Shown here: positions 29,019 to 39,188 of the stretch, in pieces
Layout of the letters: each line of letters opens with the position of its first letter
How positions within the stretch are numbered: the first letter of the stretch is position 1
Source: Thalassomonas sp. RHCl1
Lineage (GTDB): Bacteria > Pseudomonadota > Gammaproteobacteria > Enterobacterales > Alteromonadaceae
Length of the DNA stretch: 64,000 nucleotides
Assembly (NCBI RefSeq): GCF_947387555.1
Contig: NZ_CANDNZ010000005.1
Span: 396,804 to 460,803 of the forward strand
Direction: 5' to 3'
Notes under the pieces: model-generated
Told to the model about the DNA's origin: nothing
Databases searched by the model: none
What the model saw: the letters and a program-made list of their open reading frames with translations, nothing else
Made by a program: the position numbers and the translations under genes

Positions 29019-30157
29019 ACAACTCCAATATAGCCGAGCAGCTGGCACGCAAAGAGCTCATCGAGATGGTGCCTTACCAGTCGGCCCGGCGTCTCCAGGC
29101 CGGCAGCGAAAATAATGCAAAAGTCTGGCTAAACGCCAACGAAGCGCCGGGCCCGGGTATCTACCAGATAAACGGCGACAGCATTAACCGCTATCCGGAC
29201 TTCCAACCGGACAACCTGCTGAACGCTTATGCCGATTACTGCCGTTTGCCGGTAAATAATATCCTGGCCACCCGTGGAGCAGATGAAGGCATAGAACTCT
29301 TGATCCGTACTTTCTGTAAGGCGTACCGGGACAATATCCTGATCTGTCCGCCCACCTATGGCATGTACGCCATCAGCGCAGAAAACCACGGTGCCGGTAT
29401 CATAGAGGTGCCTCTGGTGAACAACGAGTTAGATTTGGACGGTTTAGCACAGGAAGTCGACAACACTAAACTGGTCTTTTTGTGTTCGCCGGGGAATCCG
29501 ACGGGAAATTTACTACCGCTTGAGCAAATTGAAGCAGCATTGGCACTGTTCGGGCAAAGCGCTGTCGTGGTGGTTGATGAAGCCTATATTGAGTTTTGTC
29601 CGCAAAGTTCTGTCAGCAATTTACTGCCCAAATACCCTAATCTGGTCATAGTGCGCACCCTGTCAAAAGCATTTGCCCTGGCGGGGTTACGCTGCGGTTT
29701 TACCCTGGCCAGCACAGAAATTATCACCCTGCTCAGTAAGGTCATTGCCCCTTATCCCGTACCGGGTCCGGTAGCCGATATTGCCGCCCGGGCACTGGAA
29801 AAACCCGCACTGGCGCAAATGTCGGTGCGGGTGAAGGAAAATAATATCTTAAGGACTGAATTAGCCAGCTGGCTGACGGAGCAAAGCTGGTGCCAGCGGG
29901 TATTTAACAGCGATGCCAATTTTGTCTTGTTTCAAACACAGGATAAAGACTTTATTTTCAATGCTTTGACTAGTGCCGGTATTTTAATCCGTGACCAGTC
30001 AAAACAGCGGCAACTAGGCAACTGCCTGCGCATCAGCATAGGCAGCGCGCGGGAACTTAGCCTGGTGAAACAGGTGATCAACCAGGCCTTTAGCCAAACC
30101 TTGTCTCAACAAGAACCTCAGCAAGAACCAAAACAACAAACACTTTCAGAGAACTAA
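29015..30157 (+). CDS. hisC: Histidinol-phosphate aminotransferase
   Basis: PLP-dependent class I aminotransferase of 380 residues. The PLP lysine is Lys218 in [25 protein letters not shown] and VVDEAYIEF are the usual cofactor-contact motifs. The last ~20 residues form a low-complexity Gln/Glu/Pro tail ([12 protein letters not shown]) absent from standard HisC and probably dispensable. It overlaps hisD by 4 bases; hisB begins after a 1-base gap. Confidence 0.96.
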   Translation: MNNSNIAEQLARKELIEMVPYQSARRLQAGSENNAKVWLNANEAPGPGIYQINGDSINRYPDFQPDNLLNAYADYCRLPVNNILATRGADEGIELLIRTFCKAYRDNILICPPTYGMYAISAENHGAGIIEVPLVNNELDLDGLAQEVDNTKLVFLCSPGNPTGNLLPLEQIEAALALFGQSAVVVVDEAYIEFCPQSSVSNLLPKYPNLVIVRTLSKAFALAGLRCGFTLASTEIITLLSKVIAPYPVPGPVADIAARALEKPALAQMSVRVKENNILRTELASWLTEQSWCQRVFNSDANFVLFQTQDKDFIFNALTSAGILIRDQSKQRQLGNCLRISIGSARELSLVKQVINQAFSQTLSQQEPQQEPKQQTLSEN

Positions 30158-30158
30158 T

Positions 30159-31229
30159 ATGAGCCAGCAAGATATTTTATTTATAGACAGAGACGGCACC
30201 TTAATTGAAGAGCCGGTAACAGATAAGCAGGTGGACAGCCTGGAAAAGCTGGTGTTCGAACCTAAGGTGATCCCGGTATTGCTGGCGCTGCAGGCAAAGG
30301 GTTTTACCCTGGTGATGGTATCAAACCAGGATGGGCTGGGCACACAAAGTTATCCGCAGCAGGACTTTGACCTGCCCCACAACAAAATGATGGATCTGTT
30401 TGACTCACAAGGCATCACCTTTGCCGATGTCCTGCTGTGCCCGCATTTTGAAGAGGACAATTGCAGCTGCCGCAAACCTAAGCTGGGTTTGGTCAGTGAT
30501 TACCTGCAGCAAGGCAAGGTTAACTTTGCCAATTCTTATGTTATTGGTGATCGGGAGACAGATCTTAAGCTGGCTGAAAATATGGGCATCAAAGGACTCC
30601 AATATGACAGGAAAAACCTGAACTGGGACGCCATCGGCGAATTATTACTGAAAAAGCCAAGACAGAGCCAAGTGATCCGCACCACCAAAGAAACCGATAT
30701 AAAAGTCTTGGTCAATCTCAATAAAAGCGGTGATATTGCCATTAATACCGGCTCAGGCTTTTTTGACCATATGCTGGAACAAATCGCCACCCACGGCGGC
30801 TTCAGCTTAAATTGCAAAGTCAATGGCGATTATCATATCGATGAACACCACAGCGTAGAAGATACCGCCCTGGCCTTGGGACAGGCATTAAAACAGGCGC
30901 TAGGTGATAAACGCGGTATCGGCCGCTTTGGCTTTGTCCTGCCCATGGATGAGTGCCGCGCCGAATGTGCGATAGATTTGTCCGGCCGTCCCTGGCTGGA
31001 GTTTGACGCCGAATTTACCGACAGCCGGGTCGGCAATATGTCCACCCAGATGGTATCGCACTTTTTCCGCTCGCTGGCGGATGCCATGGCCATTACCCTG
31101 CACCTGTCCACCAGCGAGGGAAATTGCCACCACCAGGTAGAAAGCCTGTTTAAAGTCTTTGGCCGGGCGTTGCGCCAGGCAATTAAAATTGAAGGTAATG
31201 AACTGCCCAGCTCCAAAGGGACCTTATAG
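30159..31229 (+). CDS. hisB: Bifunctional histidinol-phosphatase / imidazoleglycerol-phosphate dehydratase
   Basis: 356-residue fusion. Residues 1-~165 are a HAD-superfamily phosphatase with the nucleophile motif DRDGT (Asp10, Asp12) and a zinc-binding cluster [15 protein letters not shown]. The remainder is the IGP dehydratase with two His-rich metal motifs, [14 protein letters not shown] and [10 protein letters not shown]. The two-domain form is typical of gammaproteobacteria. The stop shares its last base with the GTG start of hisH. Confidence 0.97.
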   Translation: MSQQDILFIDRDGTLIEEPVTDKQVDSLEKLVFEPKVIPVLLALQAKGFTLVMVSNQDGLGTQSYPQQDFDLPHNKMMDLFDSQGITFADVLLCPHFEEDNCSCRKPKLGLVSDYLQQGKVNFANSYVIGDRETDLKLAENMGIKGLQYDRKNLNWDAIGELLLKKPRQSQVIRTTKETDIKVLVNLNKSGDIAINTGSGFFDHMLEQIATHGGFSLNCKVNGDYHIDEHHSVEDTALALGQALKQALGDKRGIGRFGFVLPMDECRAECAIDLSGRPWLEFDAEFTDSRVGNMSTQMVSHFFRSLADAMAITLHLSTSEGNCHHQVESLFKVFGRALRQAIKIEGNELPSSKGTL

Positions 31230-31855
31230 TGAACAATATTATTATCGACACCGGCTGCGCCAATCTGTTCTCGGTTGAATCGGCGGTAAAACGGTTAGGT
31301 TACCCGGTTACCATTTCAGATGACCCCAAGGTCATCAGCCAGGCGGATAAAGTATTCTTACCCGGGGTGGGCAATGCCCGCCATGCCATGGAAAATATCC
31401 GCCAAAAGAATCTGGTGACCACAATTAAAGCATTGAAACAGCCGGTATTAGGCTTTTGTTTGGGCATGCAGCTGATGGCAGAGTCATCAACTGAAGGTGT
31501 AAAGCCTTCAACTGAAGGTGCTGCAAGTGAAGCCAACCAGGTTAACGGCTTAAATGTGATCCCAACCAGGATCTCACCATTGCAGGCAATGGGTAAGCGC
31601 CTACCCCACATGGGCTGGAATACCTTAACTTCGGTAACTGATCACCCGGTATTCACCGGTATTAACCCCGGGGATTATTTTTATTTTGTCCATAGCTTTG
31701 CTGCGCCGGTAAGCGAGTTTACCGTTGCCAGCTGTGAATACGGCAGCACTTTTTCTGCCGCCATCGCCAAAGACAATTTTATCGGCTGTCAGTTTCACCC
31801 CGAGCGCTCCGGTGCGCTGGGCAGAAAAATCATCCAAAATTTTCTGGAGTTATAA
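31229..31855 (+). CDS. hisH: Imidazole glycerol phosphate synthase subunit HisH
   Basis: 208-residue class I glutaminase that feeds ammonia to HisF. The triad is Cys77 (GFCLGMQ), His190 and Glu192 (CQFHPE). It starts with GTG, overlapping the hisB stop by one base, with AAGGGA upstream. Compared with E. coli about 12 extra residues lie between Cys77 and His190, in a Ser/Thr/Glu/Gly-rich loop after LMAES that contains a short internal duplication. Confidence 0.96.
   Translation: MNNIIIDTGCANLFSVESAVKRLGYPVTISDDPKVISQADKVFLPGVGNARHAMENIRQKNLVTTIKALKQPVLGFCLGMQLMAESSTEGVKPSTEGAASEANQVNGLNVIPTRISPLQAMGKRLPHMGWNTLTSVTDHPVFTGINPGDYFYFVHSFAAPVSEFTVASCEYGSTFSAAIAKDNFIGCQFHPERSGALGRKIIQNFLEL
31487..31520 (+). 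repeat. Short in-frame direct repeat inside hisH
   Basis: TCAACTGAAGGTG occurs at 31487-31499 and again at 31508-31520, a 21-base period that keeps the frame and encodes two copies of STEG. It explains much of the extra loop in HisH. Confidence 0.85.
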
Positions 31856-31913
31856 TGCAAGCAATTAATAATAAAACATTTTTACAACGTAAAGCTTCAG
31901 GAGATAAGCCATT

Positions 31914-32651
31914 ATGATGATCCCGGCAATAGATTTAATTAATGGCGAAGTAGTGCGACTGTATCAGGGGGATTATCAGCAGAAAACCCAATACCAATAT
32001 TCCCCGCAGGAGCGCCAGCAAGCTTATGCAAACGCAGGTGCCAAGGTGATGCACTTTGTTGATTTAGACGGCGCCAAAGACAGCACCAAACGCCAGCTGG
32101 CCACGCTAAAAAAACTGGTCAAGCATCCCGGCATGGTGATCCAGGTCGGTGGCGGCATCCGTAATGAACAGGATGTGCAGCAACTGCTTGAACTGGGCGC
32201 AGATCGCGTAGTGATCGGCAGCCTGGCCATCAAACAACCGGCATTGGTACAAGAATGGCTGGCAAAATACGGCGGTGAAAAAATCGTGCTGGCGCTGGAT
32301 ATCCGCATTGATGAGCAGGGGCGTAAGCAGTTGCCTACCCATGGCTGGATCAAGAATAGCGGCATTACCTTAGAGCCCTTGCTCGATAGCTACCAAGATG
32401 CCGGCATCAAACACGTATTATGTACCGACATCAGCAAAGACGGTACCCTGAGCGGCTCAAACGTGAGCCTTTATACTGAGCTTTGCCAAAACTACCCCGA
32501 GATAAAATGGCAGGCCTCAGGCGGTATCGGCAGCCTGGCAGACATTAAAGCCCTGATCCCCACCGGGGTCAGCGGCGTGATCCTTGGTCGCTCTTTACTC
32601 GAAGGCAAGTTTACTTTAGAGGAGGCTATCGCATGCTGGCCAAACGGATAA
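31914..32651 (+). CDS. hisA: ProFAR isomerase
   Basis: 245-residue (beta/alpha)8 barrel that performs the Amadori rearrangement of ProFAR to PRFAR. Catalytic Asp7 is in [13 protein letters not shown], and the second aspartate in [12 protein letters not shown]; phosphate-binding loops are GGGIRNEQD and ASGGIGSL. Start 31914 keeps the Asp at position 7 as in E. coli, with AGGAG 10 bases upstream. A 58-base gap after hisH is the only real gap in the distal operon. Confidence 0.97.
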   Translation: MMIPAIDLINGEVVRLYQGDYQQKTQYQYSPQERQQAYANAGAKVMHFVDLDGAKDSTKRQLATLKKLVKHPGMVIQVGGGIRNEQDVQQLLELGADRVVIGSLAIKQPALVQEWLAKYGGEKIVLALDIRIDEQGRKQLPTHGWIKNSGITLEPLLDSYQDAGIKHVLCTDISKDGTLSGSNVSLYTELCQNYPEIKWQASGGIGSLADIKALIPTGVSGVILGRSLLEGKFTLEEAIACWPNG

Positions 32652-33412
32652 TTCCTTGCCTCGACGTCAGAGACGGCAAGGTCGTCAAGGGCGTGCAGTT
32701 TCGCAACCACGAAATCATCGGTGATATTGTGCCGCTGGCCCAGGCTTATGCCGATGCCGGGGCCGATGAACTGGTTTTTTACGATATTACCGCCAGCAGC
32801 GATGCCAGGGTGGTGGATAAAAGCTGGGTCAGACGCATTGCCGAAGTGATCGATATTCCTTTTTGTGTCGCCGGCGGCATCAAAAGCGAACAAGATGCCC
32901 AACAAATTTTAAAAATGGGTGCAGATAAGATCAGCATTAACTCCCCTGCCCTGCAAAACCCGGCGCTTATCACCAGGCTCGCCGATTATTTCGGCCAGCA
33001 GTGCGTGGTGGTGGGTATCGACAGCTTTTATGATAAAAGCACAGGCCAATACCAGGTATACCAGTTTACCGGTGATGAGAAGAAAACCTCGGCCACCAAC
33101 TGGACCACCTTAGACTGGGTGAAAGAGGTGCAGGCCCTCGGCGCCGGTGAAATCGTGCTCAACTGTATGAACCAGGACGGGGTCCGTCAGGGTTATGACC
33201 TGGAGCAGTTAACCCTGGTACGCGACATTTGCAATATTCCGTTAATCGCCTCCGGCGGCGCCGGAAGGGAGGAGCATTTTAAAGACGTCTTTAAGCAAGC
33301 CGATGTCGACGGCGCCCTGGCCGCCAGTGTCTTTCACAAAAAAATGATTGAAATAAACGTGCTAAAGCAATATTTAGCCGAGCAACAAATAGAGATCCGA
33401 TTATGCAAGTAA
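32633..33412 (+). CDS. hisF: Imidazole glycerol phosphate synthase subunit HisF
   Basis: 259-residue cyclase barrel that uses ammonia from HisH to form IGP and AICAR. Catalytic Asp11 (IPCLDVRDG) and Asp130 (VVVGIDSFY) are in their canonical positions. The start overlaps hisA by 19 bases, with GAGGAGG upstream inside hisA, so translation is coupled. The end overlaps hisI by 10 bases. Confidence 0.97.
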   Translation: MLAKRIIPCLDVRDGKVVKGVQFRNHEIIGDIVPLAQAYADAGADELVFYDITASSDARVVDKSWVRRIAEVIDIPFCVAGGIKSEQDAQQILKMGADKISINSPALQNPALITRLADYFGQQCVVVGIDSFYDKSTGQYQVYQFTGDEKKTSATNWTTLDWVKEVQALGAGEIVLNCMNQDGVRQGYDLEQLTLVRDICNIPLIASGGAGREEHFKDVFKQADVDGALAASVFHKKMIEINVLKQYLAEQQIEIRLCK

Positions 33413-34023
33413 CATTAGACAATATTGAACTGTTAGCCTGGGATAAAATGGCGGATATGTTGCCGGCCATTATCCAGCACCAGGATACCGGCGCTGTGCT
33501 GATGCAGGGGTATATGAACCGCGAAGCCCTGACCGCCAGTTTAAAAACCGGTAAAGCGACCTTTTTCAGCCGCTCGAAACAAAGGTTATGGGTTAAGGGG
33601 GAAGTTTCGGGTAACTACCTTAACCTGGATAATGTTATCTGTGACTGCGATCAAGACAGCCTGCTAATTTTCTGCCGCCCCCAGGGACCCACCTGTCACC
33701 TGGGTACGGACTCGTGTTTTCCCGAGCAGGATATTCACCAGAAGAACTTCCTCGGTTACCTTGAGCAGGTCATAGCCTCAAGAAAAGACGATGACCCAAG
33801 CAACAGTTACACCGCCAGCTTATTTGCCAGGGGCACCACTAAAATGGCACAAAAAGTGGGAGAAGAAGGGGTTGAAGTAGCTTTAGCGGCGGTAGCCGAA
33901 TCCCGGGAAGCACTATTGGGGGAATGCGCCGATTTGTTTTACCACACCTTAGTATTACTGCAGGATAAAAATATCGATCTGAGCGAAGTGATGGAGGTCT
34001 TGGCCAAACGGCATAACAAATAA
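33403..34023 (+). CDS. hisI: Bifunctional phosphoribosyl-AMP cyclohydrolase / phosphoribosyl-ATP pyrophosphatase
   Basis: 206-residue HisIE fusion for steps 2 and 3. The N-terminal cyclohydrolase has the metal motif CDCDQDS and the cysteine CHLGTDSCF. The C-terminal pyrophosphohydrolase is a MazG-like helical domain with [13 protein letters not shown] and [13 protein letters not shown]. It is last in the operon; a weak hairpin follows. Confidence 0.97.
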   Translation: MQVTLDNIELLAWDKMADMLPAIIQHQDTGAVLMQGYMNREALTASLKTGKATFFSRSKQRLWVKGEVSGNYLNLDNVICDCDQDSLLIFCRPQGPTCHLGTDSCFPEQDIHQKNFLGYLEQVIASRKDDDPSNSYTASLFARGTTKMAQKVGEEGVEVALAAVAESREALLGECADLFYHTLVLLQDKNIDLSEVMEVLAKRHNK

Positions 34024-34048
34024 GGCGCAGGCACAAAATAACTGCGCC
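34024..34048 (+). terminator. Hairpin after hisI
   Basis: GGCGCAG / CTGCGCC with an 11-nt loop begins right after the hisI stop. There is no T-run, so termination here may be weak or Rho-dependent. Confidence 0.35.
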
Positions 34049-34180
34049 AGGACACGGGTGATCACCACAAGGATGTGGACTAAAATTAAAATATTCTCCC
34101 GGTTCAAGTGGTACACGACATCATTTACAGCAAGGTTTTAAGCAAAGTTTTCTCCGGTTATTTTGTCTAGCAGGCAGAAG

Positions 34181-37012
34181 ATGATGCCTGCTGCCAAACA
34201 CTTACTGCTCATACTCGCCCTTGTCGGCAACCTGGCGACTGCGCGGATTTCGTTTGCATTTCCGGAGGAAGTGCCTGGTAAATTAAGCCGACAAGAGGCA
34301 GACATAGCCAAAGCCCCCGACAGCGAAAAAATTCCGCTGATTCTCGCTTTTTTATTTGAAAACGTGCATTACATGCAGGATAAATCCCTGGCTTACAGCC
34401 ACCAGGCACTCGCCATTTTAGCCCGCAACCCTAACCCGGATCAGGAAAGCCAGATCATGAGTTACCTGGCGACGGCCAATATGTACCTTGGCAAAACCGA
34501 TCTGGCCAACAAGCAAGTCTCCCGGGCGCTGACAATCGCAAATGCCGACAATAATCAGGCAAACAAAGTACTTGCCTATAAGGTAGCGGGACGCATCCTG
34601 GCAAGTTTATCAGCCTCCCGCGAAGCGCTAAAACAGTATGAGCTTGCCTATAACATCGCACAGGATATTGATGATACCAGAAGCCTGGCGGGACTCTTTC
34701 GTTTGATGGCTTATGAGCACAGAGACCTATCCCAATACGGAAAGTCACTGGAATATAACCTGCGGGCTCAACAACTCTATCAGCAGCTGGGAGATAGCAA
34801 GCAGGTGGCCCACCAGGTAGCGAATATAGGGACGATTTACCGCCAGATAGGTGATCTGGAAACCGCACTTGATCACCTGTTGCAAGCGCTAGGCGTTATG
34901 CAAGATCTCGATGATCCCCGGGCGCTGGCTATTTTATATAACAATACCGCCCGGGTATATCAAAGTATCGGGGATTATCAGCAGGCACTGCACATGTATG
35001 ATCAGTCACTAAAGCTTAAACAAACGCTAGGCTACCGCAGGGGGATCGTTTTTACCTTACTCAACCAGGGCGAAACCTACCGCCTGTCGGGAGAAATACC
35101 ACAGGCCTTAAGCCACCTGAGACAGGCGCTTGAGTTAGCCAAAGAAATCAATCACCCGGTAAGGGAGGGGATCGCCGCATTACACCTGGGACAAATTTAC
35201 CGGGAACAAGGGAACTTTGACCTGGCGGCGCAGCATTTCTCCACCGCGCTTGCGATTTTTCAAGAGGCAGACATTGAACGCCGCATTGCCGAGGTGGAGC
35301 TTGCCAGAGGAAAAATGAAAAAGATGCAGGGAAAAAATGCCGCTGCCATCCCCCATTTGCAACGCAGTATTGATATCTCCGTCAAAACCCGGGCGAATGA
35401 CACCAGGTTAAACGCCTATCAGCAACTGTCGGGGGCTTATGAACTGCTGGGTAAATTTCAGCTTGCCCTGGAGGCAAACAAAAACTATCAAAGCCTGCAG
35501 AAAGAGATCTCAAGCCAGCAAAGCCTGCAGCATATTGATGTCCTTAGGGTAAGTTATCAGCTTGATCAAAAACAGCGCCAGATCGAATCCCTGACGCAGA
35601 AAAATAAAATTTCAGCACTGGAGATCAGCAGCCAGATCGCCAAGCGCAATACCTATCTGATCGCCTTATTTTTTGTCTTTAGCCTGCTGGTCTTTATTTA
35701 TTACCGTATCAGCGCCAGAAAACAGCTTGCCATCGAACGTAAAGCCCTGGAGGAAATCAGGACCAGCAAAAAACGCTTGAAGCTTGCCCTGTGGGGCAGT
35801 GGTAATGAATTATGGGACTGGAACTTAAATAACCACCAGGTCACAAGAATTAACCACCTCAGCGACATTAACCTGCCCGGGGAGTACCCGGAAAATGATC
35901 TCTCCACCTTAAAAGATGTGGTTCATCCGGATGATTATGACTTGTTAGTCCTTTCGCTGGAGCAATACCTAACCAGCCATTTAGGCTTTTTTGAAGCCTG
36001 CTACCGCCTGAAGCATAAAAAAGGCGGCTGGATGTGGGTACTCGATCGCGGCAAAGCGGTTGAATTTGATAGCCAGGGCAATCCTACCCGGCTCACAGGT
36101 ACCTTAAGGGATATTTCCGAGCTGAAATCCCACGAGCAGGCATTGATAAAACTCAATACTGAACTTGAACTCAGGGTGGATGAACGTACAACAGCCTTAA
36201 GGGATGCCAATCAGGCATTACAGGGAAAAATAAAAGAGTTGGAAGCTTTGCAGATCACCCTGGTGGAAGTCGAAAAAATTGCCTCCCTGGGACGTTTAGT
36301 CTCAGGCATAGCCCATGAAATCAACACCCCCTTGGGCATCACCATTACTGCGGTAAGCGTATTAAAAGAACTCACCGAAAATTTTAACACCCGCTTTAAC
36401 AGCAAAACGTTAACCAGGTCCCAGATGCAACATTTTATCAGGGATTTGCAAAACAGCTGTCAATTAATAGAAAACAATGTTGCCCGCTCTTCAAGCCTGA
36501 TACAGACATTTAAACAAGCCTCGGTAGATAAGGATGGCGAAACCGCTAAAACCTTTGATTTACAGACTTGCATAGAAAGTGCCTTTCCCCCGTTTAAAAC
36601 AGAGCTGAAGCGTTCGCGGCACACTTATGTGATCACCTGCCCCCAAGACATTGAGATGTACAGCTATCCGGATTGTTTGGTTCAGGTAATAGAAATTTTG
36701 ATCCATAACTCTATTTTTCACGGTTTTGAAGATACAACCGAAAGAAAGATAACTATCGACCTCAGTGAAAAAGCAGACACGGTTGTCATCGCCTACCAGG
36801 ACAATGGCCACGGCATTCGCCAGGAAAACCTTAAACAGCTATTTGAACCTTTCTTTACTACCAAACGTTATCAAAACCATACCGGACTAGGACTACATAT
36901 TGCCTATAATCAGGTAAGCCAACGGCTCGGAGGCAATATTCTTTACCACTCTCCCGCAGGACATACCGGAGCGGGTTTTACCATCAAGATCCCCGTCAAT
37001 GTCGGCCGGTAA
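34181..37012 (+). CDS. TPR-repeat PAS sensor histidine kinase
   Basis: 943-residue membrane sensor. A signal peptide or first membrane segment (HLLLILALVGNLATA) leads into a periplasmic array of about eight to nine TPR units (~60-430; repeats such as ALAILYNNTARVYQSIGDYQ). A transmembrane helix is at ~491-508, a PAS domain (~532-645) and a coiled coil follow, then the H-box SGIAHEINTPLG with His712 and an HATPase with N-box EILIHNSIFHGFED, DNGHGI and FEPFFTTK...TGLGLH. The ATG at 34181 has CAGG upstream; a TTG 18 bases earlier is less likely. No receiver domain or adjacent response regulator. Confidence 0.9.
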   Translation: MMPAAKHLLLILALVGNLATARISFAFPEEVPGKLSRQEADIAKAPDSEKIPLILAFLFENVHYMQDKSLAYSHQALAILARNPNPDQESQIMSYLATANMYLGKTDLANKQVSRALTIANADNNQANKVLAYKVAGRILASLSASREALKQYELAYNIAQDIDDTRSLAGLFRLMAYEHRDLSQYGKSLEYNLRAQQLYQQLGDSKQVAHQVANIGTIYRQIGDLETALDHLLQALGVMQDLDDPRALAILYNNTARVYQSIGDYQQALHMYDQSLKLKQTLGYRRGIVFTLLNQGETYRLSGEIPQALSHLRQALELAKEINHPVREGIAALHLGQIYREQGNFDLAAQHFSTALAIFQEADIERRIAEVELARGKMKKMQGKNAAAIPHLQRSIDISVKTRANDTRLNAYQQLSGAYELLGKFQLALEANKNYQSLQKEISSQQSLQHIDVLRVSYQLDQKQRQIESLTQKNKISALEISSQIAKRNTYLIALFFVFSLLVFIYYRISARKQLAIERKALEEIRTSKKRLKLALWGSGNELWDWNLNNHQVTRINHLSDINLPGEYPENDLSTLKDVVHPDDYDLLVLSLEQYLTSHLGFFEACYRLKHKKGGWMWVLDRGKAVEFDSQGNPTRLTGTLRDISELKSHEQALIKLNTELELRVDERTTALRDANQALQGKIKELEALQITLVEVEKIASLGRLVSGIAHEINTPLGITITAVSVLKELTENFNTRFNSKTLTRSQMQHFIRDLQNSCQLIENNVARSSSLIQTFKQASVDKDGETAKTFDLQTCIESAFPPFKTELKRSRHTYVITCPQDIEMYSYPDCLVQVIEILIHNSIFHGFEDTTERKITIDLSEKADTVVIAYQDNGHGIRQENLKQLFEPFFTTKRYQNHTGLGLHIAYNQVSQRLGGNILYHSPAGHTGAGFTIKIPVNVGR

Positions 37013-37226
37013 ACTGATACAGGCCTGCTTACCAGCAAAAACAAAAGCTTAATCTTATGTAATGTGCCGTAATATTACTGATATGCAAATATGCCTATAA
37101 TCTCCCTACTAAATATTCAGGGGCAATAATGGTGTTTATTCAACTTATCAGGCCAAAATTTTGATAAGTAAAGAATAATAATATTCCCAATTTCACTGCT
37201 TGAGTTAAGTCATTAGGGAAAAAGCT

Positions 37227-37523
37227 ATGTTTAAATACTGGGCAATTAAAAAATACGGTACTAAATTATTACCTAAATTACGTAAACGTTACGGTGAACA
37301 ACACTGTTATACGGCAAGCCAGTTAAGAGCCACCGTATATCAATGTGATTTTAACCCGCAATACCTGCCTTTAGGTTATATTCTGTTCCTCAATGAAAGC
37401 GAGCTCAAGCAAGTACTCGATGCAGAATTTCCTGAGATTTCTATTCCCTGCTATAAAAAAGAATTAACGGATTTTCTTAACGGCTATAAATATCAGGGTT
37501 ACCTGCAGGTATTAAGTCATTAA
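37227..37523 (+). CDS. Small DUF6559-like protein
   Basis: 98 residues, basic at the N-terminus (MFKYWAIKKYGTKLLPKLRK) with no signal peptide or membrane segment; aromatic-rich. The pattern resembles small DUF6559 proteins of marine gammaproteobacteria, but I assign that only tentatively. Function unknown. It stands alone between the histidine kinase and a convergent MAPEG gene, with a hairpin terminator after it. Confidence 0.65.
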   Translation: MFKYWAIKKYGTKLLPKLRKRYGEQHCYTASQLRATVYQCDFNPQYLPLGYILFLNESELKQVLDAEFPEISIPCYKKELTDFLNGYKYQGYLQVLSH

Positions 37524-37610
37524 ACTTGAGGGAAAGGTAATAGCTCTCCTTTCCTTTATCAAAGCGGTATCGGCTACTCTCACCTTAAACTATTTATCAC
37601 GTCCAAAAAC

Positions 37611-37637
37611 AGAGCCAAAAACTATTTTGGCTCTTTT
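37611..37637. terminator. Bidirectional terminator
   Basis: AGAGCCAAAA / TTTTGGCTCT with an ACTA loop, followed by TTT on the plus strand and by GTTTTTGG on the minus strand, lies between convergent genes. Confidence 0.85.
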
Positions 37638-37666
37638 ACTGTACTTAATCCCTTACTTGTCTTTGT

Positions 37667-38068
37667 TCATAAAAGAAACAAGCGGATATTCTCAACCGCT
37701 AACACCAGCATAACGATAAAGGTCGAGAGCATGCCAATTTGCCGCTCACGGCTGGTGCCGATACTTTTGTTCAGTCCCATGGCATGGAATACCCGGCCAA
37801 TCACCAGCACCGCCCCCAACACATGTAACAACTGGACATTACCACCAGCGGTTTCATATCCGGCCATCAAGAGCAAAGATAAAGGCATATATTCAACAAA
37901 GTTGCCATGGATACGCACCGCTTTGATCAAGGGGCGTTGATCCTCAGCCCCTTCCCCAAGGCCTACTTTAAACTTTAGGCGCATACGGATCACATTCACG
38001 GAATGGACGATCAGCAACAGAGTTAATAAACCGGCATAAAAACCTGTGGTGGCAAAACTAACACTCAT
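37667..38068 (-). CDS. MAPEG-family membrane protein
   Basis: 133-residue protein with four hydrophobic helices. VRIHGNFVEYMPLSLLLMA and RVFHAMGL are the characteristic MAPEG segments (membrane-associated proteins in eicosanoid and glutathione metabolism). Bacterial members are glutathione-dependent or of unknown role. The ATG at 38068 has AAAGGA six bases upstream; a TTG start at 38086 would place that site inside the gene. Confidence 0.9.
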   Translation of the reverse strand: MSVSFATTGFYAGLLTLLLIVHSVNVIRMRLKFKVGLGEGAEDQRPLIKAVRIHGNFVEYMPLSLLLMAGYETAGGNVQLLHVLGAVLVIGRVFHAMGLNKSIGTSRERQIGMLSTFIVMLVLAVENIRLFLL

Positions 38069-38207
38069 AATAATTCCTTTACTCAATTCAGCGGAAAATA
38101 AAAACTGCCCCTACTGTAAAGAAATATGATGAAATTAACAGAGCCTAAAAAGAAAAAAACGTGTTTATTCAGTCAAATATGATCAAAAAATATTATTGCG
38201 GGATCAA

Positions 38208-38230
38208 AAAAGCCCGCCAGGCGGGCTTTA
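38208..38230 (-). terminator. Terminator after adk
   Basis: On the minus strand AAAGCCCGC / GCGGGCTTT is followed by TTTTTT. Confidence 0.9.
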
Positions 38231-38251
38231 AGTCTGAGATCTGAAAAGGGA

Positions 38252-38926
<675 letters not shown>

Positions 38927-39142
38927 TTAAAAAAAAACACACTATACAAGCTCACCACTAGACAGACAAGCCCAAAGCGGCCTTAGAAGCAAAAAAGCAG
39001 CATAAATACGCCTTTTTTCAGTCGTAGATCAACAAGTAAATAATAAGCTGATCACCGCCAGGATTAATTTATTCAAAAAGCTGACAAAAGTGGCAAAATT
39101 TTACCTGGTTGCCAATCCTGCCAGCATGAGTTGTTCGGATAA

Positions 39143-39170
39143 AAGAATGGCGCCTGAAGGCGCCATTCTT
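39143..39170 (-). terminator. Terminator after htpG
   Basis: AAGAATGGCGCC / GGCGCCATTCTT with a TGAA loop directly follows the htpG stop; a short T-stretch follows on the minus strand. Confidence 0.8.
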
Positions 39171-39188
39171 TAAATATCAAGGAACAAA

